This document shows, piece after piece, positions 45,507 through 55,160 of a DNA stretch of 64,000 nt. A program made the position numbers and the translations under genes. The notes below the pieces were generated by a model, which ran no database searches, was not told the origin of the DNA, and saw nothing but the letters and a program-made list of their open reading frames with translations. Source of the DNA: Mesorhizobium loti. GTDB lineage: Bacteria > Pseudomonadota > Alphaproteobacteria > Rhizobiales > Rhizobiaceae. The stretch spans positions 241,505 to 305,504 of the forward strand of contig NZ_PJRO01000007.1 in the NCBI RefSeq assembly GCF_002858745.1, read 5' to 3'. Within the stretch, counting starts at the first letter, position 1; the number at the start of each line of letters is the position of its first letter.

Positions 45507-45869
45507 ATGCTGACCAAGACAAAAGCAGTGGATGGCGCAGCGATCAAGAAGGCGATCGAGGGCCGCGACGGCAAGCTGCTGTCGAGCTTCTACGCCGACG
45601 ATGCGCTGGTGCGAGTGATCGACCGCAACAATCCGCCGAGCAAGCCGCGTGAAATCCGCGGCCGCGCGGCGATCAGCACCTTCTGGGACGACATCTGCAG
45701 CCGGGCGATGACCCACAAGGTCGACACCACCATCGCCGAGGGCGACAACCTCGCCTTCACCCAGGCTTGCGCCTATCCGGACGGCACGAAGGTGTTCTGT
45801 GCGGCGACACTTGAACTGAAGAACGGCCTGATCGCACGGCAGACGGTCGTGCAGGCCTGGGACGAATAG
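45507..45869 (+). CDS. NTF2/SnoaL-like small protein
   Basis: 120 residues. NTF2 fold pattern: IKKAIEGRDGKLLSSFYAD, a middle GRAAISTFWDDI helix and strands NLAFTQACAYPDG and NGLIARQTVVQAW. It follows the exported AhpD-like gene and precedes a small dimeric alpha/beta gene on the same strand. Confidence 0.82.
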   Translation: MLTKTKAVDGAAIKKAIEGRDGKLLSSFYADDALVRVIDRNNPPSKPREIRGRAAISTFWDDICSRAMTHKVDTTIAEGDNLAFTQACAYPDGTKVFCAATLELKNGLIARQTVVQAWDE

Positions 45870-45947
45870 ATCAACAGCGGAGCCTGCCCATCCCGATCCA
45901 ATCGGGATGGGATTCTGCCGGACCGTAAATCAGGGAGGAGAAGCAAC

Positions 45948-46262
45948 ATGTTCAGCGCCAGATGGCAGATCGATGCCAAGTTCGGTCACAAGCAGACCGT
46001 GCTTGAGCTGATGCGAAAATGGGAGCGCGAGATCGGCTCTCAGGTCAACATCGCCGACCTCAAGTTCCAGATCATGACCGGATCGATCGGCGCGCGCGAG
46101 GCGACGATCGAGACGCACCACCAGGTCGAGAGCCTCGCTCGACTGGAGGAATTCTTCGCCAAGATCGGCAAGATCGACGCGCACGCCAAATGGGGTAAGG
46201 AGATAGAGCCCTATGTCGTGTCGGGCTCCAGCCTCTGGCAGATCTTCCGGGTGGTGGAGTAA
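45948..46262 (+). CDS. Small protein, dimeric alpha/beta-barrel-like
   Basis: 104 residues. A ferredoxin-like ABM/NIPSNAP-type layout is suggested by FSARWQIDAKFGHKQTVLELM and a second THHQVESLARLEEFFAKIG unit. No catalytic motif recognised. GGGAGG and AGGAG lie before the ATG. Probable third gene of the small-protein group. Confidence 0.65.
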   Translation: MFSARWQIDAKFGHKQTVLELMRKWEREIGSQVNIADLKFQIMTGSIGAREATIETHHQVESLARLEEFFAKIGKIDAHAKWGKEIEPYVVSGSSLWQIFRVVE

Positions 46263-46286
46263 CGCCTCTACCTCTCCCCTCCTGCT

Positions 46287-47714
46287 TCAGCCATGCGCCA
46301 CCATCACGTGGCGCACGGCGGTGTAGTCTTCCAGTGCGTAGACCGACATGTCCTTGCCGTAACCGGACTGCTTGAGGCCGCCATGCGGCATCTCGTTGGT
46401 CAGCATGAAGTGGGTGTTGATCCAGGTGCAGCCATACTGCAGGCGGGCGGCGGTAGCCATGGCGCGCGAGATGTCCTTGGTCCACACGGATGAGGCAAGG
46501 CCGTAGTCGCTGTCATTGGCCCAGCCGACGGCCTCGTCGACATCCGAGAAGCGGGTGATCGAAACGACCGGACCGAACACTTCGCGGCGCACGATCTCGT
46601 CATCCTGCAAGGCGCCGGCGACGACTGTCGGCTGGAAGTAGAATCCCGACCCCTCGCCCGGCTTGCCGCCGGTGGTGATCTCGATGTGCTTCAGCTCCGA
46701 GGCGCGTTCGACGAAGGAAGCAACGCGGTCGCGCTGGCGCCGCGAAATCAGCGGCCCGATCTCGTTTTCGGTATCGTCGGCCTGATCGAATTTGATGGTC
46801 GACACCGCTGAAGACAGCTGCGAGACCAGCTTGTCGTAGATTTTCTTGCCGGCATAGATCCGGCAGGCGGCAGTGCAATCCTGGCCGGCGTTGTAATAAC
46901 CGAAGGCGCGCAGGCCGGTGACGACAGCGTCGAGATCGGCGTCGTCGAATATGATGACCGGCGCCTTGCCACCGAGTTCCAGATGGGTGCGCTTGACCGA
47001 CTTGGCGGCCGCCTGCAGCACCTTCTTGCCGGTGGCAATGTCGCCGGTGATCGAGATCATGTTGATCTTGGGATGATTGATGAGCGGGCTGCCGACGCTT
47101 TCGCCTCGGCCGAGCACGACGTTGACGACACCCTCGGGCAGGATGTCGGCCAGGATGCGCGACAGTTTGAGCGCGGTGAGCGGCGTCTGTTCCGACGGCT
47201 TGAACACCACCGTGTTGCCGCCGGCAATGGCCGGAGCCAGCTTCCATGCCATCATCATCAGCGGATAGTTCCATGGCGCGATCGAGGCGACGATGCCGAT
47301 CGGATCGCGGCGGATCATCGAAGTGTGGCCGGGCAGGTATTCACCCGCCACCTGCCCCGGCATGGCGCGCACCGCGCCGGCGAAGAAGCGATAACAATCG
47401 ACGATGGCCGGGATTTCGTCGTTCAGCACGGCATTGATCGGCTTGCCGCAGTTCAGCGCCTCGAGTGCCGCGAACTCCTGCGCCTCGGCCTCGATACGGT
47501 CGGCGATCCTGAGCAGATAGGCGGAGCGCTGTGCCGGCGTGGTGCGCGACCACGTGACAAAGGCCTTCTCGGCGGCGGCAACCGCGCGCTCGATCTGCGC
47601 CTCGCTTGCTTCCGGCAGGCTGAGAATGGTGGCGCCGGTACGCGGGTTCAGCACGGCTTCCTCGGCCTCGGCGCCCTTTTCGAACGCAGCACCGATCAGC
47701 ATCTCAGTATCCAT
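46287..47714 (-). CDS. patD: Gamma-aminobutyraldehyde dehydrogenase
   Basis: 475 residues, close in pattern to E. coli PatD/YdcW. Catalytic Cys280 (AGQDCTAAC) and Glu246 (LELGGKAP); cofactor site [10 protein letters not shown]; substrate-side [15 protein letters not shown] and C-terminal [10 protein letters not shown] as in PatD. It oxidises 4-aminobutanal from putrescine to GABA using NAD+. GGGAG precedes the ATG at 47714. It is the last gene of a YdcSTUV-PatD order like that of E. coli, with an inverted repeat between it and the permease gene. Confidence 0.93.
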   Translation of the reverse strand: MDTEMLIGAAFEKGAEAEEAVLNPRTGATILSLPEASEAQIERAVAAAEKAFVTWSRTTPAQRSAYLLRIADRIEAEAQEFAALEALNCGKPINAVLNDEIPAIVDCYRFFAGAVRAMPGQVAGEYLPGHTSMIRRDPIGIVASIAPWNYPLMMMAWKLAPAIAGGNTVVFKPSEQTPLTALKLSRILADILPEGVVNVVLGRGESVGSPLINHPKINMISITGDIATGKKVLQAAAKSVKRTHLELGGKAPVIIFDDADLDAVVTGLRAFGYYNAGQDCTAACRIYAGKKIYDKLVSQLSSAVSTIKFDQADDTENEIGPLISRRQRDRVASFVERASELKHIEITTGGKPGEGSGFYFQPTVVAGALQDDEIVRREVFGPVVSITRFSDVDEAVGWANDSDYGLASSVWTKDISRAMATAARLQYGCTWINTHFMLTNEMPHGGLKQSGYGKDMSVYALEDYTAVRHVMVAHG

Positions 47715-47734
47715 GATAACAACTCCCTTTTTGG

Positions 47735-47813
47735 GAGCGAGTAGCGAATAGCGAATAGCCAGTAGGGGAAAATGGACATCCCTATTCGCTATTCGCTAAC
47801 TCCCTATTCGCTC
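47735..47813. repeat. Large imperfect inverted repeat with GCGAATA units
   Basis: Left arm (47735-47767) reads GAGCGAGTAGCGAATAGCGA and right arm (47780-47813) reads CCCTATTCGCTATTCGCTAA then CTCCCTATTCGCTC, facing each other across 12 bases. GCGAATA/TATTCGC repeats several times. It lies in the gap between the YdcV-like permease and patD. Confidence 0.8.
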
Positions 47814-47817
47814 ATTT

Positions 47818-48633
47818 TCATTTTCCCGATCCGGCGACCTGGTCGCCGTCGCGGGTGAGGTAATAGGCAAGCAGGATGGGCAGCAGCGTCACCAGCACGA
47901 CGACCATGGCCACGACGTTGGTGACCGGACGCTGGCGCGGCCTGATCAGTTCCTCCAGCATCCAGATCGGCAGCGTCTGCTGCTGGCCGGCGGTGAAGGT
48001 GGTGACGATGACCTCGTCGAAACTCAGCGCGAAGGCGAGCATGCCGCCCGCAAGCAGCGCCGTGGCGATGTTGGGCAGCACGACATGCCGGAAGGTCTGG
48101 AAGCCGTCGGCACCGAGATCATAAGACGCCTCGATCAGCGAACCCGAGGTGCGGCGGAAGCGGGCGACCGCGTTGTTGTAGACCACCACCACGCAGAAGG
48201 TGGCGTGACCGAGCACGATCGTCCAGAACGAGAATGGGATCTCGGTGAGTGAAAAGGCCGAGCGCAGCGCGATACCGGTGATGATGCCGGGCAGCGCGAT
48301 CGGCAGGATGACCAGCAGCGAGACCGCCTCCCGACCGAAGAACCGCGAGCGCGAGACGGCAGCCGCGCACAGGGTGCCCAGGATCATGGCGACCAGCGTC
48401 GAGATCGCCGCGACCCGGACCGAAAGCGACAGCGCTTCCCACACGTCGGGCCGGTTCCAGGTGACGGCGAGCCATTGCGTGGTAAGGCCCGGCGGCGGCC
48501 ACTGGTAGCTCTTCTCTTCCGTGGTGAAGGCGTAGACGAAGATCAGGAGGATCGGCAGGTGCAGGAAGAGCAGGCCGCAGGTGGCGGCGATCTTCAGGCC
48601 GAGCGGCGCCGACTGGCTGCGGTCAGAGCGCAT
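47818..48633 (-). CDS. Polyamine ABC transporter permease (YdcV/PotC-like)
   Basis: 271 residues, about six helices, with the permease EAA loop ([23 protein letters not shown] split). It overlaps the end of the upstream permease gene by 11 bases. Start ATG 48633 fits the first helix. Forms the inner-membrane channel with the next permease. Confidence 0.92.
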   Translation of the reverse strand: MRSDRSQSAPLGLKIAATCGLLFLHLPILLIFVYAFTTEEKSYQWPPPGLTTQWLAVTWNRPDVWEALSLSVRVAAISTLVAMILGTLCAAAVSRSRFFGREAVSLLVILPIALPGIITGIALRSAFSLTEIPFSFWTIVLGHATFCVVVVYNNAVARFRRTSGSLIEASYDLGADGFQTFRHVVLPNIATALLAGGMLAFALSFDEVIVTTFTAGQQQTLPIWMLEELIRPRQRPVTNVVAMVVVLVTLLPILLAYYLTRDGDQVAGSGK

Positions 48634-49597
48634 CGAAGGCCCCCATGCGCTTGGCGCCCCACAGGTAGAACGCCATGATGACGATGGGCACGACCGCAAA
48701 GGCGGCGGCGAGCGGAATGTTGCCGGCGGTGCCCTGCTGCGAATAGACGGCCTGGCCGATGAACAGGCGCGAGGTGCCGATGATCTGCGGCACGATGTAA
48801 TCGCCCAGCGTCAGCGAAAAGGTGAAGATCGAGCCGGCGACGATGCCGGGCAGCGCCAGCGGGAACAGCACATTGCGGAAGGTCTGGCCTGGCGAGGCGC
48901 CAAGGTCGGACGAGGCCTCGACCAGATTGCCGGGCACGCGTTCCAACGCAGCCTGCATCGGCAGGATCATGAAGGGCAGCCAGACATAGACGAAGGCGAT
49001 GAAAGTGCCGGTTGCCGACACCGAAAGCGAATTGCCGCCGACATAAGGAAGCGCCAGCCAGCCGTCGAGAAGCCATAAGAGGTGCAGCTTGGCGAGGAAC
49101 CAGGTGAGGATGCCTTCCTTGGCAAGGATCAGCTTCCAGGCGTAGACCTTGACCAGATAGCTGGACCATAAAGGCAGCATCACGGCCAGATAGAACAGCG
49201 CCTTCCAGCGGCCCTGGGCGTAGCGGGCGGCGTAATAGGCGATGGGAAACGCCACGGCGATGGAGGCCAGCGTGACCAATGCAGCCATCGTGACCGTACG
49301 CACGATGATGTCGAAGTTCGCCGGCTGCAACAGGTCGGCATAGGTCTTCAGCGTGAACTGCCGGTTGATGAGGCCCGAGAACTCGTCGATAGAGAAGAAA
49401 CTCTGCAACAACAGAGCAAGCAGCGATCCGATATAGACGACGCCGAGCCACAACAGCGGCGGCATCAACATCAGCACAAGCAGGAAACGCGGCCGGCGCC
49501 AGAACAGGTCGGACAGTGCCCCCAGCATGCCGCCTCGGGCGGGCAGGATCGCGGAGGCCGGCGCGTCGCGCGTTGCAGTGACGGCAGCGATGCTCAT
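48623..49597 (-). CDS. Polyamine ABC transporter permease (YdcU/PotB-like)
   Basis: 324 residues; N-terminal cytoplasmic 30 residues, then about six helices, EAA loop [17 protein letters not shown]. Start overlaps the ATPase stop (ATGA). Pairs with the YdcV-like permease. Confidence 0.92.
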   Translation of the reverse strand: MSIAAVTATRDAPASAILPARGGMLGALSDLFWRRPRFLLVLMLMPPLLWLGVVYIGSLLALLLQSFFSIDEFSGLINRQFTLKTYADLLQPANFDIIVRTVTMAALVTLASIAVAFPIAYYAARYAQGRWKALFYLAVMLPLWSSYLVKVYAWKLILAKEGILTWFLAKLHLLWLLDGWLALPYVGGNSLSVSATGTFIAFVYVWLPFMILPMQAALERVPGNLVEASSDLGASPGQTFRNVLFPLALPGIVAGSIFTFSLTLGDYIVPQIIGTSRLFIGQAVYSQQGTAGNIPLAAAFAVVPIVIMAFYLWGAKRMGAFDAL

Positions 49598-50607
49598 GGC
49601 GCTTCGTCCATCAGGTGAATCGCATCGCGGTTGAAGGTGAACGCCACGGCGTCACCCTGCTCCGGCACCGTCGAGCCCGACGGTACGCTGGCATGCAGGC
49701 GCAGCCCTTCCGTATCCAGCGTCAACCGGGTGGCGGCGCCGAGATAGCTGACACCGGAAACCCGCGCCTGAACTGCGTCGTTGCCCGCGTCGCGAACAAC
49801 GCGGATCGCTTCGGGACGCAGGCTGCCCCAGCGGCGCTGGCCGGCATAACGCTGTACGAAATCCGGCGGCAGCACATTGGAGGAGCCGACGAAATCGGCG
49901 ACGAAGCGTGTCTTCGGCCGCTGGTAGATCTCCTGCGGCGAACCGACCTGCATGATCCTGCCTTCGTTGAAGACAGCGACGCGGTCGGCCATGGACAAGG
50001 CTTCGCCCTGATCGTGGGTGACGAAGACAAAGGTGATGCCGAGCGCCTTCTGCAGCGACTTCAGCTCTTCCTGCATGTTCTCGCGCAGCTTGAGGTCAAG
50101 CGCGCCGAGGGGCTCGTCGAGCAACAGCACCTTCGGCTGATTGACCAGGGCACGCGCCAGCGCCACGCGCTGGCGCTGGCCGCCGGAGAGCTGGGCCGGA
50201 CGGCGCGCGCCGTAGCCCGGCAGTTGCACGAGCGCCAGCGCCTCTTCCGCCGCCTTCAGGCGCTCGGCCTTGCCGATGCCCTTGACCATCAGGCCGTAGG
50301 CGACGTTGTCGAGCACGTTGAGATGGGGAAACAGCGCATAGTCCTGGAAAACGGTGTTCACGTTGCGCCGGTATGGCGGCACGCCCTCGGCGCGTTCGCC
50401 GAAGATCGAAATGGTGCCGGCGGTGGGCTGCTCGAAACCGGCGATCAGGCGCAGGCAGGTCGTCTTGCCCGAACCGGAGGGGCCAAGCATGGCGAAGAAT
50501 TCCCCCGCCGCGATATCGAGATCGAGCGCGTCGACGGCTTTTACCGCGCCGAAATGACGGGCCACTTTCTGGAAGGAAACAGCTGGGGTCATCGTATCCG
50601 CGATCAT
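49594..50607 (-). CDS. Polyamine ABC transporter ATPase (YdcT/PotA-like)
   Basis: 337 residues. Walker A GPSGSGKTT, signature LSGGQRQRVALARAL, Walker B LLLDEPLGALD, H-loop VTHDQ, and a C-terminal TOBE-like regulatory region. ATG 50607 is used; ATG 50592 with GCGGA upstream is equally possible. Hydrolyses ATP to drive putrescine/spermidine uptake. A hairpin pair precedes it on the mRNA. Confidence 0.92.
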   Translation of the reverse strand: MIADTMTPAVSFQKVARHFGAVKAVDALDLDIAAGEFFAMLGPSGSGKTTCLRLIAGFEQPTAGTISIFGERAEGVPPYRRNVNTVFQDYALFPHLNVLDNVAYGLMVKGIGKAERLKAAEEALALVQLPGYGARRPAQLSGGQRQRVALARALVNQPKVLLLDEPLGALDLKLRENMQEELKSLQKALGITFVFVTHDQGEALSMADRVAVFNEGRIMQVGSPQEIYQRPKTRFVADFVGSSNVLPPDFVQRYAGQRRWGSLRPEAIRVVRDAGNDAVQARVSGVSYLGAATRLTLDTEGLRLHASVPSGSTVPEQGDAVAFTFNRDAIHLMDEAP

Positions 50608-50730
50608 TGGTTCAAAGCGATCATGCCTGGTCTGACGGCTCGACAGCCAAGGGCAGGCGCGGTCCCTCTTGTTCGAAGGAGGCTGCGCCGAAGGGCGGGT
50701 GAAAGCTGAGGTCCGCGCGGCTCCCAACCC

Positions 50731-50767
50731 GCCCCTGCGGGGCGACCCTCCCCGATGACGGGGAGGG
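50731..50767 (-). repeat. Double hairpin between binding-protein and ATPase genes
   Basis: GCCCC-TGC-GGGGC (50731-50743) and CCCTCCCCG-ATGA-CGGGGAGGG (50746-50767) lie just after the binding-protein stop. Without a T run it is more likely an mRNA-stabilising or attenuating structure raising the ratio of binding protein to membrane parts. Confidence 0.65.
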
Positions 50768-50775
50768 CTGGGAGG

Positions 50776-51936
50776 TCAACGCCCGCCGATGACACCGATA
50801 TAGTCGGAGACCCAGCGATAGTAAGGCACGCACTGGTCGTTCTGACTGGCGCATTTCGAGGTCGGGGTGCGCCAGAACTTGATCTTCTCGAACTGGTCGA
50901 AACCGTTGGTCTTGCAGCCTTCGTCGGTCAGCAATTCATTGCCCTTGCAGGCAGCCGGCACGACGGGGAGCGAACCGAACCAGGCTGAGACATCACCCTG
51001 CACTTTCGGCGACAGCGAATGTTCGAGCCACATATAGGCGCAGTTCGGGTTGGCGGCGTCGGCTTCCATCATGGTGGTGTCGGCCCAGCCGGTGGCGCCC
51101 TCTTCCGGGATGGTCGAGGCGACAGGCTGCTTGGCGGCGACCAGCGTGTTCACCTGGAACGGCCACGAACCCGAGGCGACGACGCCTTCATTGCGGAAAT
51201 CGTCCACCTGTATGGCTGCGTCATGCCAGTAGCGGCCGACCAAAGTGCGCTGAACGCGCAAGAGGTCGAGCGCCGCCTTGTACTGATCCTCGTTCAATTC
51301 GTATGGGCTCTTGATGGCGAGGTCCGGCTTGTGCGCCATCAGGTAGTTGGCAGCGTCGGCGATGTGGATCGGACCGTCATAAGCCTGGACGCGGCCCTTG
51401 TTGGACTTGCCATCGGACAGTGTCTGTTCCTCGAAGACGACGTTCCAGCTCTTCGGCGCTTCCTTGAAGGTATTGGTATTGTACATCAGCACATTGGGTC
51501 CCCATTGATAGGGCACGCCATAGTGCTTGCCATCGACCGTGAACCACGGTGCATCTTTGATGCGCTCGTCGACGGTTTTCCAGCTTGGGATGAGGTCCGT
51601 ATTGATGGGCTGGACGCGCTTGCCGGCAACGAGGCGCAGCGAGGCATCGCCCGAGGCGGTGACGAGGTCGAAACCGCCCTCGTTCATCAGCGAAACCATT
51701 TCATCGGAGGTGTTGGCGGTCTTGACGTTGACCTTGCAGCCCGACTTCTTCTCGAAGTCCGAGACCCAGTCATAGGCCTTGTCGGTCTCGCCGCGTTCGA
51801 TGTAGCCCGGCCAGGCAATGATGTTGAGCTGGCCTTCGCCCTTGCCCAGTTCCTTGAGGGCTTCTTGCGCCACGGCCTGACCGGCAAAGGTCAGCGCGAT
51901 CGTCAGGGCAGTGCATGACTTGAGGAAAGAATTCAT
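50776..51936 (-). CDS. Polyamine-binding periplasmic protein (YdcS/PotD-like)
   Basis: 386 residues with a signal peptide (about 1-23, ending QAVAQ). The mature part has the PotD-type NIIAWPGYIERG and KVNVKTANTSDEMV segments. It captures putrescine or spermidine for the transporter. GGGAGACG precedes the ATG. First gene of the operon, 131 bases after a LysR gene. Confidence 0.9.
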   Translation of the reverse strand: MNSFLKSCTALTIALTFAGQAVAQEALKELGKGEGQLNIIAWPGYIERGETDKAYDWVSDFEKKSGCKVNVKTANTSDEMVSLMNEGGFDLVTASGDASLRLVAGKRVQPINTDLIPSWKTVDERIKDAPWFTVDGKHYGVPYQWGPNVLMYNTNTFKEAPKSWNVVFEEQTLSDGKSNKGRVQAYDGPIHIADAANYLMAHKPDLAIKSPYELNEDQYKAALDLLRVQRTLVGRYWHDAAIQVDDFRNEGVVASGSWPFQVNTLVAAKQPVASTIPEEGATGWADTTMMEADAANPNCAYMWLEHSLSPKVQGDVSAWFGSLPVVPAACKGNELLTDEGCKTNGFDQFEKIKFWRTPTSKCASQNDQCVPYYRWVSDYIGVIGGR

Positions 51937-52043
51937 CGTCGTCTCCCATCTGCAGGGGCCGCGCTCTGACGGCGGCTTCGCTCCCTGAAATGAAAGGTGT
52001 CGTGAAAACGCAGCTTTCGCAAATTCATTTATCAGAAAGGCGA

Positions 52044-52060
52044 TATCGGTTTTTCCGATA
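52044..52060. promoter_or_regulatory. TATCGG-N5-CCGATA dyad
   Basis: Perfect 6-base arms with a T5 spacer, 8 bases after the LysR stop and 108 bases before the binding-protein start. Suitable for LysR control of the operon. Confidence 0.6.
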
Positions 52061-52067
52061 CCTCTTC

Positions 52068-52979
52068 CTATTGCCGCTGCCGGATCGTGCGCTGCGACTG
52101 CGCGATGCCGATGAAATCGCGCGCCGGCTGCGCCAGGCCAGAGCCACGGCGCCAGACCATGCCGACCTGAACGACCGGCAGCGAGCCGGAAACGTCACGC
52201 GATTCAATGCGATCGCCTTCCAGCGACCACGGCCGATAAATCAGGTCCGGCAGCAAGGCCACGCCGGCGCCAGTGGCAACAAGGCTGCGCACGGCCTCCA
52301 CCGAACGGGTGCGGAAAGCGACATGCGGCCTGGCGCCGATCGCGGCCAGAAGCTTGCCAGTGTTCTCCTCGATCTCGTCGATGGTCAGCATGATCAGCGG
52401 TTCGCTGACGATGTCGCCGACTCCGATGATGTCGGCGCCAGTCAGCCGATGGCCAAGCGGCATCCACAGGCGATAGGCCGAGACCTCCAGGATTTCCGAC
52501 TGCAGCGCGGTGCGGTCGCGCAGGTTCGAGATGACCATGACCGCAACATCGAGCTTGCCGCCAACCAGCAGGTGCTCGAGATAATCGCCGTTGTCCTCGA
52601 TTGCCGTGATCTCGACGCCGGGATAGGCACGGCGATAGCGCGCCAGGATGTCGGACAGGACATAACCTGCAACCAGCGAGGTGACGCCCAGCTGCAGCCG
52701 GCCCTTGGTCTGTTCCTGCTCACCCGAAAAGGTACGGCGTGCATCCGACACGTCGGACAGGATCTTCGTGGCATGACGCAGGAACTGATGGCCCTTGTGC
52801 GTGATGTTGAGACCGCGCGAATGGCGCTCGAACAGCTCGACGCCAAGATCGGTCTCCAGCTCCTTGACCGCTTCGGTGACGGAAGACTGCGAGATCGACA
52901 GTTTCTGCGCTGCCCGCGAGACCGAACCCTGGTCCGCAACGGCGACGAAAAACTGAAGCTGCCTGAGCGTGAATGCCAT
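52068..52979 (-). CDS. LysR-family regulator, probable controller of the polyamine operon
   Basis: 303 residues. HTH (FFVAVADQGSVSRAAQKLSI then SQSSVTEAVKELETDLGV) and effector domain from about 92. ATG 52979 chosen by homology; longer frame unsupported. It is directly upstream of the YdcSTUV genes on the same strand. The ligand may be putrescine or GABA, inferred from position. Confidence 0.88.
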   Translation of the reverse strand: MAFTLRQLQFFVAVADQGSVSRAAQKLSISQSSVTEAVKELETDLGVELFERHSRGLNITHKGHQFLRHATKILSDVSDARRTFSGEQEQTKGRLQLGVTSLVAGYVLSDILARYRRAYPGVEITAIEDNGDYLEHLLVGGKLDVAVMVISNLRDRTALQSEILEVSAYRLWMPLGHRLTGADIIGVGDIVSEPLIMLTIDEIEENTGKLLAAIGARPHVAFRTRSVEAVRSLVATGAGVALLPDLIYRPWSLEGDRIESRDVSGSLPVVQVGMVWRRGSGLAQPARDFIGIAQSQRTIRQRQ

Positions 52980-53060
52980 GCCACCGAATAAACACTGGCA
53001 AAGGCGAGAAGAAAAGCGGTCAACGACCCGCGGGACTTGCCACACGCTGGCAGCCCACCA

Positions 53061-53681
53061 TCAAATTCGCTCCACCAGTTCCGCGCGGCGGCGGCGTATC
53101 GACCGATAGCGCAAGGCCAGGAAGAAAGTCACTTCCACCATCACGACGATGGCGATGATGCGGAAGCCAACAGAGACGGGATTGTGATCGCCGCCGCGCA
53201 TCAGGTAACCGATGAACAGGAAGGCCGAATTCCAGATCATGGCACCGAGCAGCGTGGCGGAGGCAAAAGGCAGGATGGCCAGCCGCAGCGCGCCTGCGCC
53301 GATGCCGAGATAGTTGCGCACCGTTGGAATAAGCTGCGCCACCAGCGAAGCCGCAAAAGCCTTGCGGCGATAGGCTTCTGCCAGCTTGCGATAGGTCGCA
53401 AGCGGCAGGAAGACATATTTGCCGAACCGCCCGACCAGCGCCTCGGCGCGTTCCTCGCCAAGACGATTCCCGATCATGTACCAGAACAACGAACCCAGGG
53501 TGGACCCGGCAACGGTTATCGCCAGCAGCAGTTCCAGCCGATCCAGACCCGGCGCCGCCGTCATGCCGAGGAACAGCAGGACGATATGTGACGGCGGCGC
53601 CGGAAAGATCTTCTCGACGGACGCGATACAGAACACGCCGAGAAGTCCGGAACCCAGAATGACAGACAGCGGTCCGGTCAC
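53061..53681 (-). CDS. DedA-family membrane protein
   Basis: 206 residues with the DedA/SNARE-associated pattern: EKIFPAPPSHIVLLFLGM, GSTLGSLFWYMIGNRLG and the conserved FLPLATYRKL...LIPTVRNYLGIGAG region with the Arg of family members. Several helices; flippase-like role in lipid recycling is known for some. GTG start 53681 overlaps the methyltransferase stop (GTGA). Confidence 0.9.
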   Translation of the reverse strand: MTGPLSVILGSGLLGVFCIASVEKIFPAPPSHIVLLFLGMTAAPGLDRLELLLAITVAGSTLGSLFWYMIGNRLGEERAEALVGRFGKYVFLPLATYRKLAEAYRRKAFAASLVAQLIPTVRNYLGIGAGALRLAILPFASATLLGAMIWNSAFLFIGYLMRGGDHNPVSVGFRIIAIVVMVEVTFFLALRYRSIRRRRAELVERI

Positions 53682-54280
53682 GATGCGTAGCGCCAGTCGT
53701 AGGACTTGACGATCGGGATGCGGCTGATGCGATAAACCGTGGCCGGCGGGAAATTGCGCAGCGCGTGGCCGACGCGGGTGGCCTTCAGATCAAGCTGGTC
53801 GAGCATGGTCTGGTCGATAGGGCAACGCAGGCCGAGTGTGAACTGATAAAGCGAGGCACCTGGCCGCAGGTTGGCGAAAACGCCTTCCAGGATCAGCCGT
53901 GTGCGGCGCGGCGAAATCAGCCGGAACGGCAGGCCGCTGACTGCCGCGCCCAGGACCGGACCGTTGAACAGCGCCAGATGGCGCAAGCCGGTGGCATCCA
54001 TCTCGAAAACGCGTGCCGCGGGGAAACGCCTGGTGAGCATGGCGGCAAAATCGCTGTCGGCCTCGATCAGGGTCAGGTCTTTTTCCCTGACGCCCTTCTC
54101 GATCAAGGCGCGCGTGAAAGGCCCGGTGCCGGGCCCAAGTTCCAGAACCGGACCGGTATCCGGGCCGATCTCCTTGGTCATCAATGCCGACAGTGTGGCA
54201 CCCGACGGGGTTACCGAACCAACCCTGAATGGCGCCGCCGCCCAGGCCATCAGAAAGGAGAAAGCGTCGTTGGTGTGCAT
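53678..54280 (-). CDS. Phospholipid N-methyltransferase-like protein (COG3963 type)
   Basis: 200 residues. SAM motif I VLELGPGTGPFTRALIEKG, acidic loop LTLIEADSDF, and a GAAVSGLPFRLISP motif IV as in bacterial PmtA-like and rRNA dimethylase-like enzymes. It could methylate phosphatidylethanolamine; activity unproven. ATG 54280 with GAGGA 5 bases upstream is chosen; ATG 54286 is also in frame. Cotranscribed with the DedA gene and divergent from the two-component system. Confidence 0.82.
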   Translation of the reverse strand: MHTNDAFSFLMAWAAAPFRVGSVTPSGATLSALMTKEIGPDTGPVLELGPGTGPFTRALIEKGVREKDLTLIEADSDFAAMLTRRFPAARVFEMDATGLRHLALFNGPVLGAAVSGLPFRLISPRRTRLILEGVFANLRPGASLYQFTLGLRCPIDQTMLDQLDLKATRVGHALRNFPPATVYRISRIPIVKSYDWRYAS

Positions 54281-54485
54281 ATCCATCCTCGATCCGAAAT
54301 CGAACTGCCGACGAATCGAACGCCGGCCGATATGGCGCTGTTTGCTGGTGCTGGATTGCATAAACATTGCGAAAAACTCCGCTCCGACACAAAAAGCTTG
54401 TTCCGGGCGCTCACATTGTTTTGCCATGTTTACGCAATGTTGAAGTCGTAGCCCGCCGTGACGAATTCCATTACACGAGACGACA

Positions 54486-55160
54486 ATGCGTATCCTTCTT
54501 GTCGAGGATGAACAGGAAATGGCTTCGGCACTGCGCGTGGCGCTCAAGCGCCATGACATGGTCGCCGACCATGCCGCTTCGCTTCTCGAGGCCGAAGATT
54601 TCGTGGCGACCGACAGCTACGACGCGATCCTGCTCGACCGCCAGTTGCCGGACGGCGACGGACTTTCCCTGGTGACCAAACTGCGCGCCAGCGGCAGCGC
54701 CACGCCCGTGCTGGTTCTGACGGCGCGCGGCGACACCGCCGACAAGGTCGATGGATTGAATGTCGGCGCGGACGACTATCTGGCCAAACCCTTTGCCTTC
54801 GAAGAACTGATGGCGAGGCTGCGCGCGCTGCTGCGCAGGCCGGCGACCGTGCATTCGCAGGTGATCCGCGCCGGTGAACTCGCCTTCGACGTCGGCCACC
54901 GCGAGGCAAGCATCCGCGGCGAGCCGCTGGCTTTGCCAAGACGCGAATTGCTCGTTTTGGAGGCGCTGATGCGGCGCATGGGCCGCATGGTGCAGCGCGA
55001 GTCGCTGATGGAAGCGGTGTTCGGCCTCGACGACGAAATCCAGTCCAACGCGCTCGACACGCATGTCTCGCGCCTGCGCCGCAAGCTGGCAGAGGCCGGC
55101 GTTGACGTGACGATCAACGGCGTGCGCGGTGTCGGCTATCTCCTGCGTGAAACGTCATGA
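54486..55160 (+). CDS. OmpR-family response regulator
   Basis: 224 residues. Receiver domain with Asp8/Asp9 and phospho-acceptor Asp51 (LLDRQLP), Thr and Lys in the LTARG and YLAKPFAF segments; C-terminal winged helix (LPRRELLVLEALMRR ... THVSRLRRKL). Translationally coupled to the kinase gene (ATGA overlap). Target may include the divergent lipid genes. Confidence 0.94.
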   Translation: MRILLVEDEQEMASALRVALKRHDMVADHAASLLEAEDFVATDSYDAILLDRQLPDGDGLSLVTKLRASGSATPVLVLTARGDTADKVDGLNVGADDYLAKPFAFEELMARLRALLRRPATVHSQVIRAGELAFDVGHREASIRGEPLALPRRELLVLEALMRRMGRMVQRESLMEAVFGLDDEIQSNALDTHVSRLRRKLAEAGVDVTINGVRGVGYLLRETS

